From Limnephilus marmoratus (lineage: Eukaryota; Arthropoda; Insecta; Trichoptera; Limnephilidae), in assembly GCA_917880885.1 (NCBI GenBank), contig OU862934.1, positions 31,852,734 to 31,916,733 on the forward strand: a DNA stretch of 64,000 nucleotides, read 5' to 3'. The notes under the pieces are model-generated. The model was not told the DNA's origin, did not search any database, and was given only the letters and a program-made list of their open reading frames with translations. The position numbers and the translations under genes were made by a program. Below are positions 10,991-21,232 of the stretch, piece by piece; position 1 is the first letter of the stretch, and each line of letters opens with the position of its first letter.

Positions 10991-11176
10991 ACTACTCAGA
11001 ATGAAACCATCTCAGAAGCACTTCAGAAAGGTTATTAAGAGTGATGATAAAAAAAGATTAAAAAATTGGTTAAATAGGTTAAGTTAGGTTAGGGTTACCG
11101 GCTAATTTAAAAATATTTTTCATAGCTTTTAATGACCTTTCTGAGTTGGTTTCATTCTGAGTTGGCATGGAACCAT
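10991..11176. mobile_element. Short foldback MITE
   Basis: The left arm CTCAGAATGAAACCATCTCA continues to CAGAAAGGTTATTAAGAG. The right arm runs TTTTAATGACCTTTCTGAG then TTGGTTTCATTCTGAG. The arms pair over about 40 bp and the central spacer is about 100 bp. It lies within gene A intron 1. Confidence 0.6.
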
Positions 11177-11394
11177 TTGTGATTTTACCCAAAATAAAAT
11201 TGGGAAAACGATATCGTTTTTGGGGAAAATTCGGCAAAAACTTTCCAGAAAACTAAAATTTAATTAATTAATTAATTTCTAAATTTGATTAATTAATTAA
11301 TTAAATTTTAAACTGCAATTACCATTTAGAACCAATTATTATTGCTCCACACACTTTAACTACTGCTTAATTCTTTTCCTGTGTAGCGAACGAG

Positions 11395-11820
11395 GACAAA
11401 ATTAGTTTCAAATTCTCCAAAATAGGGCAATGAGAATAATACTTCGGCGAAACAGATTTTCAAAAGTAAATAAAATGTTAAAGGATCTAAATTGGTTAAC
11501 CGTGAAACAGATGCTGACCTTGAACACGATGATATTTATTCATATATTAGTAAACAACCTGTTACCAAAATACTTATCAAAATAAAATTATATATAACAA
11601 GGACATTCACAGACATAAAACAAGGACGTGAAAGGAAATCAGGCTACAAAAAAATTGACAAAGCGAATACGCAAAATAGTTGACTGTACAGAGGGATGAA
11701 GTTTTATAACACGCCACCAGAAACTTTAAAGTCCGCACCAATTGGAAGGTTCAAGAAGTATTGTAGGAGCTACATAAAACTGGAAAAATCTAGTATGCAA
11801 TATGTAATGTTATAATTAAT
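11395..11820 (+). pseudogene. LINE reverse transcriptase C-terminal remnant
   Basis: Frame-shifted translation shows LQNRAMRIILRRNRFSKVNK then MLKDLNWLTVKQ, and later KFYNTPPETLKSAPIGRFKK, which is the usual C-terminal pattern of LINE ORF2 proteins. Stops and frameshifts are present. Confidence 0.65.
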
Positions 11821-11889
11821 TAGCAATTTGTGAACTTTATTTACCAATTACTAAAATAAAATTAATTAAAAATTCTCCCTTCCAATGTC

Positions 11890-12660
11890 TATTTTTTTTT
11901 TTTTTTACATTAACTCCACACAGGAGGCCCTGAGGAAAATAACTTCCCTCAGGGCCTATGTCATCTTTGAAGATGCTGTGTGGAGGGTCTTTTTGAGGAA
12001 AGGAAGGAGTGAACACGGGTCTTGAAGAGACCCATGTTGTAGGAGGGAGGAAACACAGAGGCCAGCAAATCGTTCCACAGCCGAGCCGTTGAACTCAAGA
12101 ACGAGTCATAGAAACGACCCGTTCTCATGTAACTAATGTCAACCGTGTACAAATGTTGGGCGCGTGTTTGGCGTGTTTCCCGACTATGCACCGGTGCCGA
12201 GGGGATCAATGACGCTAGTTCCTCGGAGCACCTTCCATTGTAATAGCGGTAGAACAAGGACAGCATTCCCACCTGACGCCTGTGCTCTTAAGATTGCAGT
12301 CCATCTGTTAAGATGGGAGAATCTATCAAACGGACTGCCCGTTTCTGCACAGAGTCAATGGTTTTTTTTAGGTATTTTGGAGCTCCAGACCAGAGGTGGC
12401 TGCCAAATTCAACCGTGGGGCGCACTTGCGATTTATACAGGGTTAGCAGTTGTGTACTATTAAAGTATCTGCGGGCCCTGTACAGTAAGCCCAGTTTCTG
12501 AGAGGCTAACTTAACTCTGGTTTCGATGGAGCCCCCATACCTGAGCTGGTCACTTAGAGTTACACCAAGCATATCGATGGAGGTCCTGTTCGGAAGATTT
12601 TCATTTCGATCCCTTTTAGAAGTTATCAAACATGATTGGATCTTTGAAACATTATATACT
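11890..12660 (-). mobile_element. LINE-B, 5'-truncated copy (RT C-terminus and 3' UTR)
   Basis: The - strand encodes MLGVTLSDQLRYGGSIETRV, LWSGAPKYLKKTIDSVQKRA and SSTARLWNDL, typical of the post-RT region of jockey-superfamily LINEs, in two frames (12288-12629 and 11961-12272) separated by a frameshift near 12280. The 3' end carries the CCTGAGGGAA...GTGTGGAGTTAATGTA tail and poly-A (T-run at about 11892-11907). It ends 50 bp before exon 2 of gene A, so it sits in intron 1. Confidence 0.85.
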
Positions 12661-12709
12661 ATGGAGCCTTAACTAATAAAATTATTGATAATTTGAATAC
12701 CATGTGCAG

Positions 12710-12889
12710 TTGGCGTGCTGGTGACCTTGATGTCTCTACTGACCTTGGGCGCGACCCAACTAATATGTCTAGACATATGTACCGCCCAGTATGACCCAGT
12801 TTGCGCCAACACAGGAAACGGAGTCTGGGTGACCTTTCCCAACAAATGTGCCGCTGACAGAGATGCTTGTCAAAGACTTGGTGTTGAAG
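12710..12889 (+). CDS. Kazal inhibitor gene A, exon 2 (signal peptide end and Kazal core)
   Basis: The acceptor TGTGCAG at 12703-12709 and donor GTAAGA at 12890 bound a 180-bp exon read in phase 1. It encodes VGVLVTLMSLLTLGATQ (signal peptide end) and the mature domain with Cys 26, 30, 38, 53 and 60 when numbered from the Met at 9985. Spacing is C-x3-C-x7-C-x14-C-x6-C, with YDPVC and TFPNKC, the Kazal signatures. By Kazal convention P1 is Ala32, which would suit an elastase-like enzyme (inference). Exon 3 at 22282 supplies the sixth Cys, giving 77 aa. The Cys3-Cys4 loop is longer than the classical 10-12 residues. Secreted serine-protease inhibitor is the likely role; the target is unknown. 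Confidence 0.8.
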
Positions 12890-12954
12890 GTAAGAAAATA
12901 AAAAGAATAGTTTCCTTTAGAAGAATTAATTTATTTAACGCCCAGATTTTATTT

Positions 12955-13200
12955 AAAATAATAATAATAACCGCCTTTATTCAGACAGTAAATTACATTA
13001 CATTATTTAAAATATTTATAACACTTATCATGCATCGACTCCCTGTCTGTATGTGACTAATTGACGAAGGCCTCCTCCAACTATCGCCATTTCTCTCTAT
13101 CATTAGCTCCTATTGTCCATGTACCACCTGCTATGACTTTGATGTCATCAACTCAAAGTCTAAATGGTCTACCTCGTTTTCTCTTCTTGTCACTTGTGAA
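12955..13200 (-). pseudogene. RTE-like LINE 3' fragment
   Basis: On the - strand: KRGRPFRL, VDDIKVIAGGTWTIGANDRE and KWR..LEEAFVN, followed by a 3' UTR and an (ATT)n tail at 12960-12972 on the + strand. This is the common C-terminal end of RTE-like endonuclease-RT proteins. Only the last 80 codons or so remain. Confidence 0.65.
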
Positions 13201-13204
13201 CATT

Positions 13205-13330
13205 ATTTGTTTCAAACCCAAAGATTTTATTTATTTATTATTAAATTTGGAAAATAATTCCCCTCGGTTCTATGTCAGGGATTTTTTCCTCATGGTCTCT
13301 CTCCTGTGTGGGGTGTGAGGTTAACGTTAA
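13205..13330 (-). repeat. R-A/LINE-B 3'-tail relic
   Basis: Contains GGAAAATAATTCCCCTCGG and CTCCTGTGTGGGGTG next to A-rich sequence, resembling the shared R-A/LINE-B tail but rearranged. Confidence 0.45.
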
Positions 13331-13429
13331 AAAAAGAAAAACATTTACGTATATGTACAAGGGGTTATAACACGTACCGGAAGAATTTTAACCAGCTATT
13401 CCTGAGCATATTAAGAGTAAAAAATAAAA

Positions 13430-14222
13430 ATAAATGCAGACCATAGACATCCAAATTCAATAGACCAGAAATAACAGGTGAGGGGAAAAATCAACTATGG
13501 CGGTACGAAGAGGGGAAGATGACTGTCATTGGTTGAAAAATTAATCTGACAGTATATAGGCATCTCGCATTATAATATCATCATTTAGTTCTTAAAAGCA
13601 AAATCTGCTTTGAATGAATAGACCTTTTTACATGGGAGCGCGAATTGCTTGCCACGATAATAAAATATTTGCGTAGGCCAAATGTACACCCCAAAAAGAT
13701 TCGCCCGTTTTCACATAGCAATATTTTTTTGCCGTGTTTAGTTAAGACACTTTTACAAATGTTTCATAATTTACTTACCCCTGTAACCAGCGACGAGCAC
13801 ACTAAGGAACCGCCCACATTTATGTGCACACTGATATGTAGGTATGTTGTATAGCACAAGCTACTGTTTTGGCGTGTTATTTTTTCGTTAAATGTATAGA
13901 TGTTAGCTTCGCGCTGCCCACGGCAAGAATGATGACGTCACACATTTTAGATTCAAGCGATTCTCTATCCCCTCCACATGGGGCGAACTGGCGCCAAGGA
14001 GGAGCTCCAGCCGGTTCCATGGCGAGGGGGAAATAATACGTTTTTATCACTTAGGGCAGGTCCAGATATATTCATATGTCCGTGATGCAGACAATATAAG
14101 CGAAACTCAATCAAAAATCTGGAAACAGAAAAATCAGAAAAATATATTGGCACTTCTAGGACTCGAACCCAGGACCTCTTGCTTTCCGGGCAAACGCGCT
14201 AACCACTGCGCCAAGGTATCGA
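13430..14222 (-). mobile_element. Long composite element with tRNA-derived head
   Basis: On the - strand it begins with a tRNA-like segment (TGGCGCAGTGGTTAGCGCG as A-box region, GGTTCGAGTCC as B box) at about 14222-14155, then about 700 bp of body. The body matches 37640-38960 in the opposite orientation (landmarks AAGTGATAAAAACGTATTAT, GACGTCATCATTCTTG, CCCTGTAACCAGCGACGAGC, ATTCGCGCTCCCATG). The head recurs at 62490-62632. At nearly 800 bp it is long for a SINE and may be two elements duplicated together. Confidence 0.6.
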
Positions 14223-14639
14223 TATCAAATTCAGTTATTTTTAACTGTATCGTACTTCGACTTAGAACCACCCACATTATCTTTATTTTCTGAACGCATA
14301 TATTTTTTCGCTTATACTATCTTCATTTACTTAAATATTAAAATTTGAGGTTTTACTCATGGAGTTAAGATAAAAAATAAAATAAAAAGACAATTTTTTT
14401 TTGATAACTATGCTGTCCGATAAAATTTTTTTAAATTAAAAACATTAACAAAGGAAAGTGGCCCGTTTATAACCTAGCGGGTCACTTTTTAAAGCATTGC
14501 GTCCTGTTCTAGCAGCACGGTAACACACGAAACGCATGTCGATCAAGCCCGTCGCGACATATAGGTTTGTTATCAGTAACGACATGTGATTGAAAAATAT
14601 GTTTTTGGTTTAAAAAAAAATATATGTCATCGGACAACA

Positions 14640-14850
14640 AAATAACATCTACATTTATTACGATTTATCTTGGTTAAAATCATTCGGGTGCGTGCTGTAA
14701 CACATTGCATATCTACAGGATAACAGAATAACATTAAAATCCTAGATTGAACACTATCTTTAAATAATTTTTTTCGACATCTAAAAAAAATCCCAAATCT
14801 AAAAAAATATTCAAAATTTATCAGAAACTTCCCCTAGTCCCTTATTACTG
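14640..14850 (+). repeat. R-G dispersed repeat
   Basis: Shares GGTTAAAATC, TTCGGGTGCGTGCTGTAACA, GATAACAGAATAACATTAAA and following sequence with 33480-33620. No coding content. Confidence 0.65.
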
Positions 14851-14927
14851 TTTTTTTTTCTGATTTAAAAAAAATTATTAATATTATTTTACGTTTCAAT
14901 GATATTTATTGAGGCACTATTACAATT

Positions 14928-15505
14928 CGGGAGACGGGTTTGGGTACCGCCGCCCCGGTATCCATTTATTGGATAACCAACACCTCTGCCATAGGTCACC
15001 CCAAGTGGTTAGCTACGTTTGGTGACTTGGTAAGAGGGGGTGCCCAGGTATGTGCTTGCCCACCAGCTGCATGGTGGGCTGAAACGGAAAAGGCCGGTTT
15101 GCGGAAACCTTGCGACCTCTGGCTGTCTGGTTGTCAATCTAGCTGGATACCTAGATTCGCATCCAGCATCCCCAAAGATGACAACGGCCCTGAGGGAATT
15201 AATTTTCATCAGTGCCTCTTCGTCGCCTTAGTTCTTAATTGACCAAACGACCATTTGAAAATTTGACAGGATGTGAAGGTTTTCAGTCATTATTTCAATG
15301 AAACATTATGATAGGTGTTTAAGATTAATCAATTTCTGTAAAGGCAAAGGTCTCATTAGTTTAAATAATTCTTATTTAAGTGATTAACTAACCTTTTTTA
15401 TACTTTATTTTTAGTTTTAAAGTGGAGATTGAACAAAAACTAAAATGGTCGTTTGGACAATTAAGAACTGAGGCGACGTCTTGTGTGGGATTAATGTAAA
15501 AAAAA
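14928..15505 (+). mobile_element. R-A SINE-like element carrying a nested MITE
   Basis: The left part (CGGGAGACGGGTTTGGGTAC to TTTTCATCAGTGCCTCTT) and the right part (TCTTGTGTGGGATTAATGTA plus A-run) are R-A. They are separated by the 258-bp inverted-repeat element at 15221-15478. The middle of this copy (15045-15165) differs from the copy at 7681. Confidence 0.75.
15221..15478. mobile_element. 258-bp MITE nested in R-A
   Basis: Terminal inverted repeats of about 36 bp start CGTCGCCTTAGTTCTTAATT and CGTCGCCTCAGTTCTTAATT (read inward) and differ at about three positions. The flanking repeat TCTT (15217-15220 and 15479-15482) looks like a target-site duplication and lies within the R-A 3' tail. 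No transposase is encoded. Confidence 0.75.
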
Positions 15506-15639
15506 AGGAATGTGCTTTAGACCACATGACTGAAATAAAACTTCTTTAGCTCCATCTACATGATAGGAAGAGAGAAAGAAAATGTGCGCGCACTGCTTTC
15601 TCTTGCTCCTACAGTGTGATACAGACAAAAGGCCTTTTT

Positions 15640-16265
15640 TTACATTAACTCCACACAGGAGGCCCTGAGGAAAATAATTTCCCTCAGGGCCTATGTCATC
15701 TGGGATGCTGTGTGGAGGGTCTTTTTGAGGAGAGGAAGGACCTCTGTGTTTCCTCCTTCCAACAAGACCCATGTTGTAGGAAGGAGGAAACACAGAGGCC
15801 GGCAAATCATTTCACAGGCGAGCTGTTGAACACAAGAACGATTCGAAGAAACAACCCGTTCTCATGTGACAAATGTCAACCGTGTACAAATGTTGGGCAC
15901 GCGTTTGGCGTGTTTCCCGACTATGCACCGGTGCCGAAGGGATCAATGACGCTAGTTCCTCAGAGCATCTTCCATTTTAATACCGGTAGAATAAGGATAA
16001 CATTCCCACCAGACGCCTGTGCTCTAAAGATTGCAATCCGTCTGTCAAGATGGGAGAATCTATTAAACGGACCGCCCGTTTCTGCACAGAGTCGAGGGTA
16101 TTTTTCAGGTATTTTGGAGCTCCTGACCAGAGGTGGCTGCCAAATTCAACCGTGGGGCGCACTTGTGATTTGTACAGGGTTAGCAGTTGTGTACTATTAA
16201 AGTATCTGCGGGCCCTGTACAGTACGCCAAGTTTTTGGGAGGCTAACTTTACTCTGGCCTGCACT
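15640..16265 (-). mobile_element. LINE-B, 5'-truncated copy
   Basis: Same 3' region as 11890-12660: RT C-terminal frame 15977-16264 (TRP-type VKLASQKLGVLYRARR, FGSHLWSGAPKYLK) and the shared tail next to TTTTTTTACATTAACTCCAC. It carries a local inverted duplication at 15739-15798 not present in the other copies. Confidence 0.8.
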
Positions 16266-16269
16266 GTGT

Positions 16270-16770
16270 CTTAGATATACGAAACGTAACTGGCTATGAG
16301 AGAAAGAGAGAAAGAAAATTTGTGCTCGCACCTCTCTCTCTTGCCCCTACAGAAACGTAACTCCCTCTCTTTCTGTCTCCACTAACATATATCTCCCTCT
16401 CAACTACCGTTCGCCTCGCTTTTCGTAACGCCCTCGTCACGCATTCACCAGCTTACTCCCCAAGTCAAGCTTGTGTAAAGAAGTTTAACTTCAGAAACGC
16501 GTGAAGAGCTGGGGTAGTATACGAAAACGTTTTTATTTAATTTTATATCTGGTTGTTTGTCTGTGGGTCCATGCAATGATTCTTAATAAATCTTTCAAAA
16601 ATATCGTACGTCCAAATTAACTATCTAAAGTAGGGTGCTTTTTCAAAAACAATTAACTTCCATAAGCTTTTTTAGAATGTCCAATAATTCGTTTTTTTAC
16701 CGCAGAGCAGCGCTACAATCATTCACTTCTTGAGGTTGGTTGTGAATTTTTACTTTTATTTCATTTTTTT
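16270..16770. other. Repetitive spacer without genes
   Basis: Contains GAGAGAAAGAGAGAAAGAAA and CTCTCTCTCTTGCCCCTACA blocks also seen at 15560-15615. No reading frame is supported. Confidence 0.45.
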
Positions 16771-16975
16771 CCGGTTTAGGCAAATATTCTAAGACATTCC
16801 GTATTTTTTTAATCGTATTTTTGAAACCCTGGCGATTTTTTGAAAATTTCAATCCGAAAAATCAGGCCATTTTTTATAAACCGGAAAGACGGGACATAAT
16901 TTTATAGATAAGAAAAAACGATAATTACATAGCCGAAAAACATTTTTAAAAAAAGAACGTTTTCCACACGAATGA
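16770..16975. repeat. R-E dispersed repeat
   Basis: Strongly similar to 45735-45945, including ATTCTAAGACATTCCGTA, CAATCCGAAAAATCAG and ACCGGAAAGACGGGACATAA. No coding function. Confidence 0.75.
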
Positions 16976-17437
16976 CACAGGAGGTAATTAAATCTCATAA
17001 TTATTATTTTTCCTTGATCCATTTTATTGATCATAAATCATTATAATGTTCAACGTCTATATTAATAAATCAAACGTAATATACTTGTACTTGTAAATTA
17101 TAATAATAATAAAAATATTTTAAAATTTGATTTTGTTAAAATCCGTACCATTATCATTATTTATTTATTTATTTATTTATTTATTGAATTTCACGCCCGG
17201 CTGGGCTTTTACATGCATTTTTTTTTACAAAGAACATCTAAATTTAAATAAGCATAACAAAATTTAAAAAAACAAAAACATAAACAAAACAAAAACAAAA
17301 TCAAAATCATAACCAAATCTAAAACAAAAATACAATAAAAAACAAATTGAAATAAAAACAAAATACTCCACCATGCAAGATGGAAAAAGATGTAGACTGA
17401 GAAAAGTAAAGTACATGTGAAATGATTCGAAGCAGAG

Positions 17438-20056
17438 CTATTCAGTTGGATTAATTAAATTTGTTGTTCTTCTTTTAGATATAAATTCTACTAAGACTTG
17501 TTTGTATTTAGTGAATGATGTGTTAAATATATCAACAACATCTTTATAGTCATTACCCAAATTTTGTATACGGCGAACGGGGGTATACAATTGTGATTCT
17601 GTGTTGGAGTTGTCACAATAGAATGGTAGATACTGCCTCGATGTTGAATTGCGAGGTATATGGAAGGAAATCAAGTTTAATAGTTCAGGGCTGTCAATTA
17701 CTGAATTTATGATTTTATTTAAACATGTTAGGTCATATACTATTCTGCGTTCGGACAATTTTAATAAATTAAGTTGACATAGTAGATAATCATAGTTGAT
17801 ACATTCACTTGTGATACCCATTCTGAAATTAATATATCTTAAGAATTTATTTTGAATTCTTTCTATCGTGAGTGAATGCTTAGCATAACTAGGTGCCCAT
17901 ACTGTCGAGTTGTACTCGATTTGACTCCTTACCAATGACATGTACAAATTTTTAATGGTTTGAATATTTTTAAATTGACTGCAAATTCTTATTACGAAAC
18001 CCAACATTTTCAAAGCTTTATTTGATGTAATTTCAATATGATTTATAAATTTCAGTTTTTGATCAAAGTTTACACCTAAATCATTCACCTCGGTTACAGC
18101 TGTTAGCACTACATCATTAATGGAGTACTCATAAATTATTGGATTTTTTATTCTATGAAATCTCATAATAAGACATTTACTTAAATTTAGTTGTAGATAG
18201 TTCTCTTGGCACCAAACAAAAAGTTTAAACAAATTATTAGACAATGTTTGACAGTCATTAATATTTCTTATAGCTTTATATATTTTCATATCGTCCGCAA
18301 ACATTAAAACTTGGACATCGTTGAAAATAGTAAGAACATCATTCACAAATATCAAAAATAAAATTGGTCCCAAATGTGACCCTTGTGGAACGCCGCTGGT
18401 AGCGATAAATTTATATGAAGTAAAGCCTTCAATTTTAACGGCTAATTGCCTGTTACTTAAATAACTTTTAAACCACTCGTATAAATACCCTACTATTCCT
18501 AATTTGTGAAGTTTTTTTAACAAGAGATCATGATTAACTCTGTCAAATGCTTTGCTGAAATCGGTATAGACTGAATCAACTTGTAACTTCTTAGACATGG
18601 ATTCGGATATATAGTTTTGGTAAATTAAAAGATTAGACAAGGTAGATTTTCCTGAAGTGAAACCATGTTGGTTAGGTAAAATTAGTGGCTTGATACAGTG
18701 GATGATTTTGTTTAAAATAAGTTTCTCAAATAATTTTGGGATGGTTGATAAAAGGCAGATCGGTCTATAATTGCTCACCTCGTTTTTGTCTCCTTTTTTA
18801 AATATCGGGGTGAGGAAACTGTATTTCCATTTTTCAGGAAAATTTCCAGTTTGTAACGACTGGTTGAAAAGAAAATGTAGTGGATATGCAAGAGTGGTGG
18901 CGCAATTCTTTAGAAAAACAGGTGGGATATTATCAGGACCACCGCTCTTACTTTGATCCAGTTGTTTTAGCTGAGTCAGTACATCGTTATATTCAATTAT
19001 TACATTAGATAAATTTAAATAATGATCCGAGGAAAAAGTTGGCGAGCAATCTTTGAATGTTGTTGGGTCATGGATATAAACACTTTTAAAAAAGTCTGCA
19101 AATAGGTGAGCTACGTTTTGAGTGTCGTTGGCTCTTTTTCTTTCGTAACACATGTTAGAGGGTACACTAACGTCGTCATTTTTCAAAGACTTTGTGAAAT
19201 TCCAAAAATGTTTTATGTCACCATTTATTGAATTTTCTACTTTATTTAAATAATTATTGTAGCAGATTTTTGACAATTTTTTGCATTCTTTTCTTATTTT
19301 ACTGAACTCAATATAATTTGGAAGGGATCTCTCTTCTTTATATTTTTTATGTAAATTTTTTTTTTTAGCTATTAGTTGGATTAATTCCTTACTTAACCAT
19401 TTTGGATACTTTGATTCTTTGTATTCAATTAATGGTATACAATCTACGATAATGGCATTTATTTTGGAATAAAATGAATCTATGTTAGAGCTCACATCGC
19501 TTTCCTCGAGAAACGACCAATCCACTTTGCTGAGATGTTCATTAATTTCATCGTAATTGGGATTTTTAAAGTTATAACTAGAACTTGTTAGTTTAATACT
19601 TCTTTTTACATTGTTAGGAATTATTACTGACAGTGGAGGATGATGATTGTCTATGGGAAGGATGGATTCTGATGCTTTACTAACTACTATGTCCTCTTCA
19701 TTTGAAAAAACAAGATCTAGTAGGCGATTACTCAAATTATGCACATTATTAAATTGGGTGAGATTCAGAAATATTGACATGTCTAGGATTTCCCTTTCGC
19801 ATAATGTTATTGATTGGGAATCAATACAGTTGAAATCACAATTTGGAAGATTGTAATCACCAAAAATGATGAATTTATGTTTTTTATATTTTGATTTTAA
19901 AAGTTCAACATCTTCCGAATGTTTTTTATACATAGATATATTAGCTGAGGGAGGAATATACACACAACCAATGACGTAATTTTGATTTTTATCATTTACC
20001 ACAATGAAAATTTGTTCAACATCACGATTTTTAGTTTTTAACACTTTTGAGGACAT
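17438..20056 (-). CDS. LINE ORF2: AP-endonuclease and reverse transcriptase
   Basis: 872 residues from the first Met, but the frame stays open upstream to about 20388 and encodes the endonuclease N-terminus there: NVRGLRTKLNEF, ALTETWL and SRGGGVLIA. The true product is therefore nearer 980 aa and overlaps the end of ORF1, with no Met in the overlap. Endonuclease continues with FGDYNLPN and PIDNHHPPL. RT motifs: TDFSKAFDRV (A), SGVPQGSHLGPILF (B) and LMFADDMKIY (C, catalytic ADD present). The C-terminal region ends near FISKRRTTN. The enzyme nicks target DNA and primes reverse transcription of its own RNA. Translation of ORF2 probably uses reinitiation or frameshifting (inference). Confidence 0.92.
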   Translation of the reverse strand: MSSKVLKTKNRDVEQIFIVVNDKNQNYVIGCVYIPPSANISMYKKHSEDVELLKSKYKKHKFIIFGDYNLPNCDFNCIDSQSITLCEREILDMSIFLNLTQFNNVHNLSNRLLDLVFSNEEDIVVSKASESILPIDNHHPPLSVIIPNNVKRSIKLTSSSYNFKNPNYDEINEHLSKVDWSFLEESDVSSNIDSFYSKINAIIVDCIPLIEYKESKYPKWLSKELIQLIAKKKNLHKKYKEERSLPNYIEFSKIRKECKKLSKICYNNYLNKVENSINGDIKHFWNFTKSLKNDDVSVPSNMCYERKRANDTQNVAHLFADFFKSVYIHDPTTFKDCSPTFSSDHYLNLSNVIIEYNDVLTQLKQLDQSKSGGPDNIPPVFLKNCATTLAYPLHFLFNQSLQTGNFPEKWKYSFLTPIFKKGDKNEVSNYRPICLLSTIPKLFEKLILNKIIHCIKPLILPNQHGFTSGKSTLSNLLIYQNYISESMSKKLQVDSVYTDFSKAFDRVNHDLLLKKLHKLGIVGYLYEWFKSYLSNRQLAVKIEGFTSYKFIATSGVPQGSHLGPILFLIFVNDVLTIFNDVQVLMFADDMKIYKAIRNINDCQTLSNNLFKLFVWCQENYLQLNLSKCLIMRFHRIKNPIIYEYSINDVVLTAVTEVNDLGVNFDQKLKFINHIEITSNKALKMLGFVIRICSQFKNIQTIKNLYMSLVRSQIEYNSTVWAPSYAKHSLTIERIQNKFLRYINFRMGITSECINYDYLLCQLNLLKLSERRIVYDLTCLNKIINSVIDSPELLNLISFHIPRNSTSRQYLPFYCDNSNTESQLYTPVRRIQNLGNDYKDVVDIFNTSFTKYKQVLVEFISKRRTTNLINPTE

Positions 20057-20256
20057 TTTTTTGCAGACTGCTATAAGAACCCCTCCACCTCTGGATCTGG
20101 AACTAGTGTTGATACTTCTGTCGAGCCGGTAGACCTGATGAAAGGGTAGACCGAGCTCCGCTGAGTGGATCGACGGTTCTAGCCAGGTTTCCGTAAGAGC
20201 GATGACATCGTGTGAAATAATTGGGGCATTTATCCTAAATTCATTCAGCTTTGTCC

Positions 20257-21003
20257 TTAAACCTCTGACGTTCTGGTAGTAGAGTCTTCTCGATGACGGC
20301 TTGACGAGTTTTTTGGAAGTGAATAAACTATTTTGGGTGTTGAATTTATGTACTTTATAGTTAAATTGGTTTCTCCATTGTTTTGCCTATTTTCCAGCTC
20401 CTTCCACAAACTTGTAATTTGTTGACGTTGCAGTACGGTTAGGTCATGTTTTATTTTAATAGTATTTTTATCCAGAGGTATTGTTTTTTTCAATAGCACA
20501 AGTTTGGCTTGGTTCGAATCTGAAAGTACAATCTTGATAGGGCGAATTTTATCAGCACTTTTTCGTCCCAACCTATATATTTGTAGGTGGGTGGTGTCAA
20601 TATTGTCCACTTTTTGGAGTATATTGGAAACTTGACTCCGATCTTCATTTATGCACTCCGATTGTAATGTAGCCGTGCTCTCAGGAACGTTGAACATTAT
20701 TATATTATTGGCACGTATTTTTCTCTCCTCCATTTCAGCTATTGTTTCTGATATTCCAGAAACGTCCGCACTGGTAATTGAAGGAAGCTGAGGATGCGGT
20801 GGTTGGCTTTTGTAAGCGTTCAGCTCACCTTCGAGAGTTGCCATTCTGGCAGCCATACCGGCAATCGTTCCCAGTATTTCATTAGTCTTTGGGATTATTT
20901 TTGCTATGTGTTCTTTAGTAAATTTACTGTTGGGGTCCATTACCATGTTAGTAAGTATATTTACGGCATCTTTGGCCACTTTTATATACCCTTGAGAATC
21001 CAT
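20257..21003 (-). CDS. LINE ORF1: RNA-binding protein
   Basis: 248 aa with Met at 21003. It has an N-terminal helical region, a coiled-coil-like segment around residues 45-62 (GMAARMATLEGELNAY), an RRM-like domain beginning NNIIMFNVPES near residue 100 and continuing through LQIYRLGRK and RPIKIVL, and a C-terminal domain with VLQRQQITSLWKELENRQ and LTIKYINSTPKIV. This coiled coil, RRM and C-terminal-domain order resembles L1-type ORF1 chaperones. No CCHC zinc knuckle is visible. Its 3' end overlaps ORF2 in another frame. Confidence 0.85.
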   Translation of the reverse strand: MDSQGYIKVAKDAVNILTNMVMDPNSKFTKEHIAKIIPKTNEILGTIAGMAARMATLEGELNAYKSQPPHPQLPSITSADVSGISETIAEMEERKIRANNIIMFNVPESTATLQSECINEDRSQVSNILQKVDNIDTTHLQIYRLGRKSADKIRPIKIVLSDSNQAKLVLLKKTIPLDKNTIKIKHDLTVLQRQQITSLWKELENRQNNGETNLTIKYINSTPKIVYSLPKNSSSRHREDSTTRTSEV

Positions 21004-21059
21004 TTTGTGTAATAATATTTATTTTATGGTTAAAAAAAAATAAAGTAAAAGCTTCTGAA

Positions 21060-21232
21060 AGATGTGTAAAAAAAAACTTTAAGAAAGTGTAGGATTCGAA
21101 CTGACTTGCTTCAGATATCTCCAAAAAAAAAAAAAAAAACTAGAATGTGCAGGATTCGAACTGACTTTGCCTTCAGATATGGAGCTATTTCAGTTACCGC
21201 TCTGTCCCCTTAGCTGTTGACTGTCTATGACG
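21060..21232 (-). mobile_element. tRNA-derived SINE with A-tail
   Basis: On the - strand a tRNA-like head (GACAGAGCGGTAACTG, then B box AGTTCGAATCC) is followed by a long A-run (T-run at 21122-21141). A second B-box-like segment (AGTTCGAATCCTACAC) with its own A-run follows, suggesting a partial tandem copy. It sits just upstream of the LINE 5' end. Confidence 0.65.

Larger units (their letters stand above)
17158..21045 (-). mobile_element. LINE-A-type retrotransposon, apparently intact
   Basis: On the - strand it reads 5' UTR, ORF1 (20257-21003), overlapping ORF2 (17438 to about 20388), a 3' UTR ending in AAAAGCCCAGCCGGGCGTG, and a (TAAA)n tail (T-rich at 17158-17186 on the + strand). Neither ORF has a stop or frameshift, in contrast to the related copies at 155-4721 and 56114-58785. 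It lies in intron 2 of Kazal gene A. The exact 5' end was not determined. Confidence 0.85.

Noticed and set aside
12715..13056. 113-codon single-exon Kazal protein
   Set aside because: The frame runs past the exon 2 donor at 12890 into intron sequence; the spliced exon 3 at 22282 supplies the missing cysteine.
14155..14222. tRNA gene on the - strand
   Set aside because: The head is good, but it continues into a repeated body found elsewhere, so it is a tRNA-derived element.
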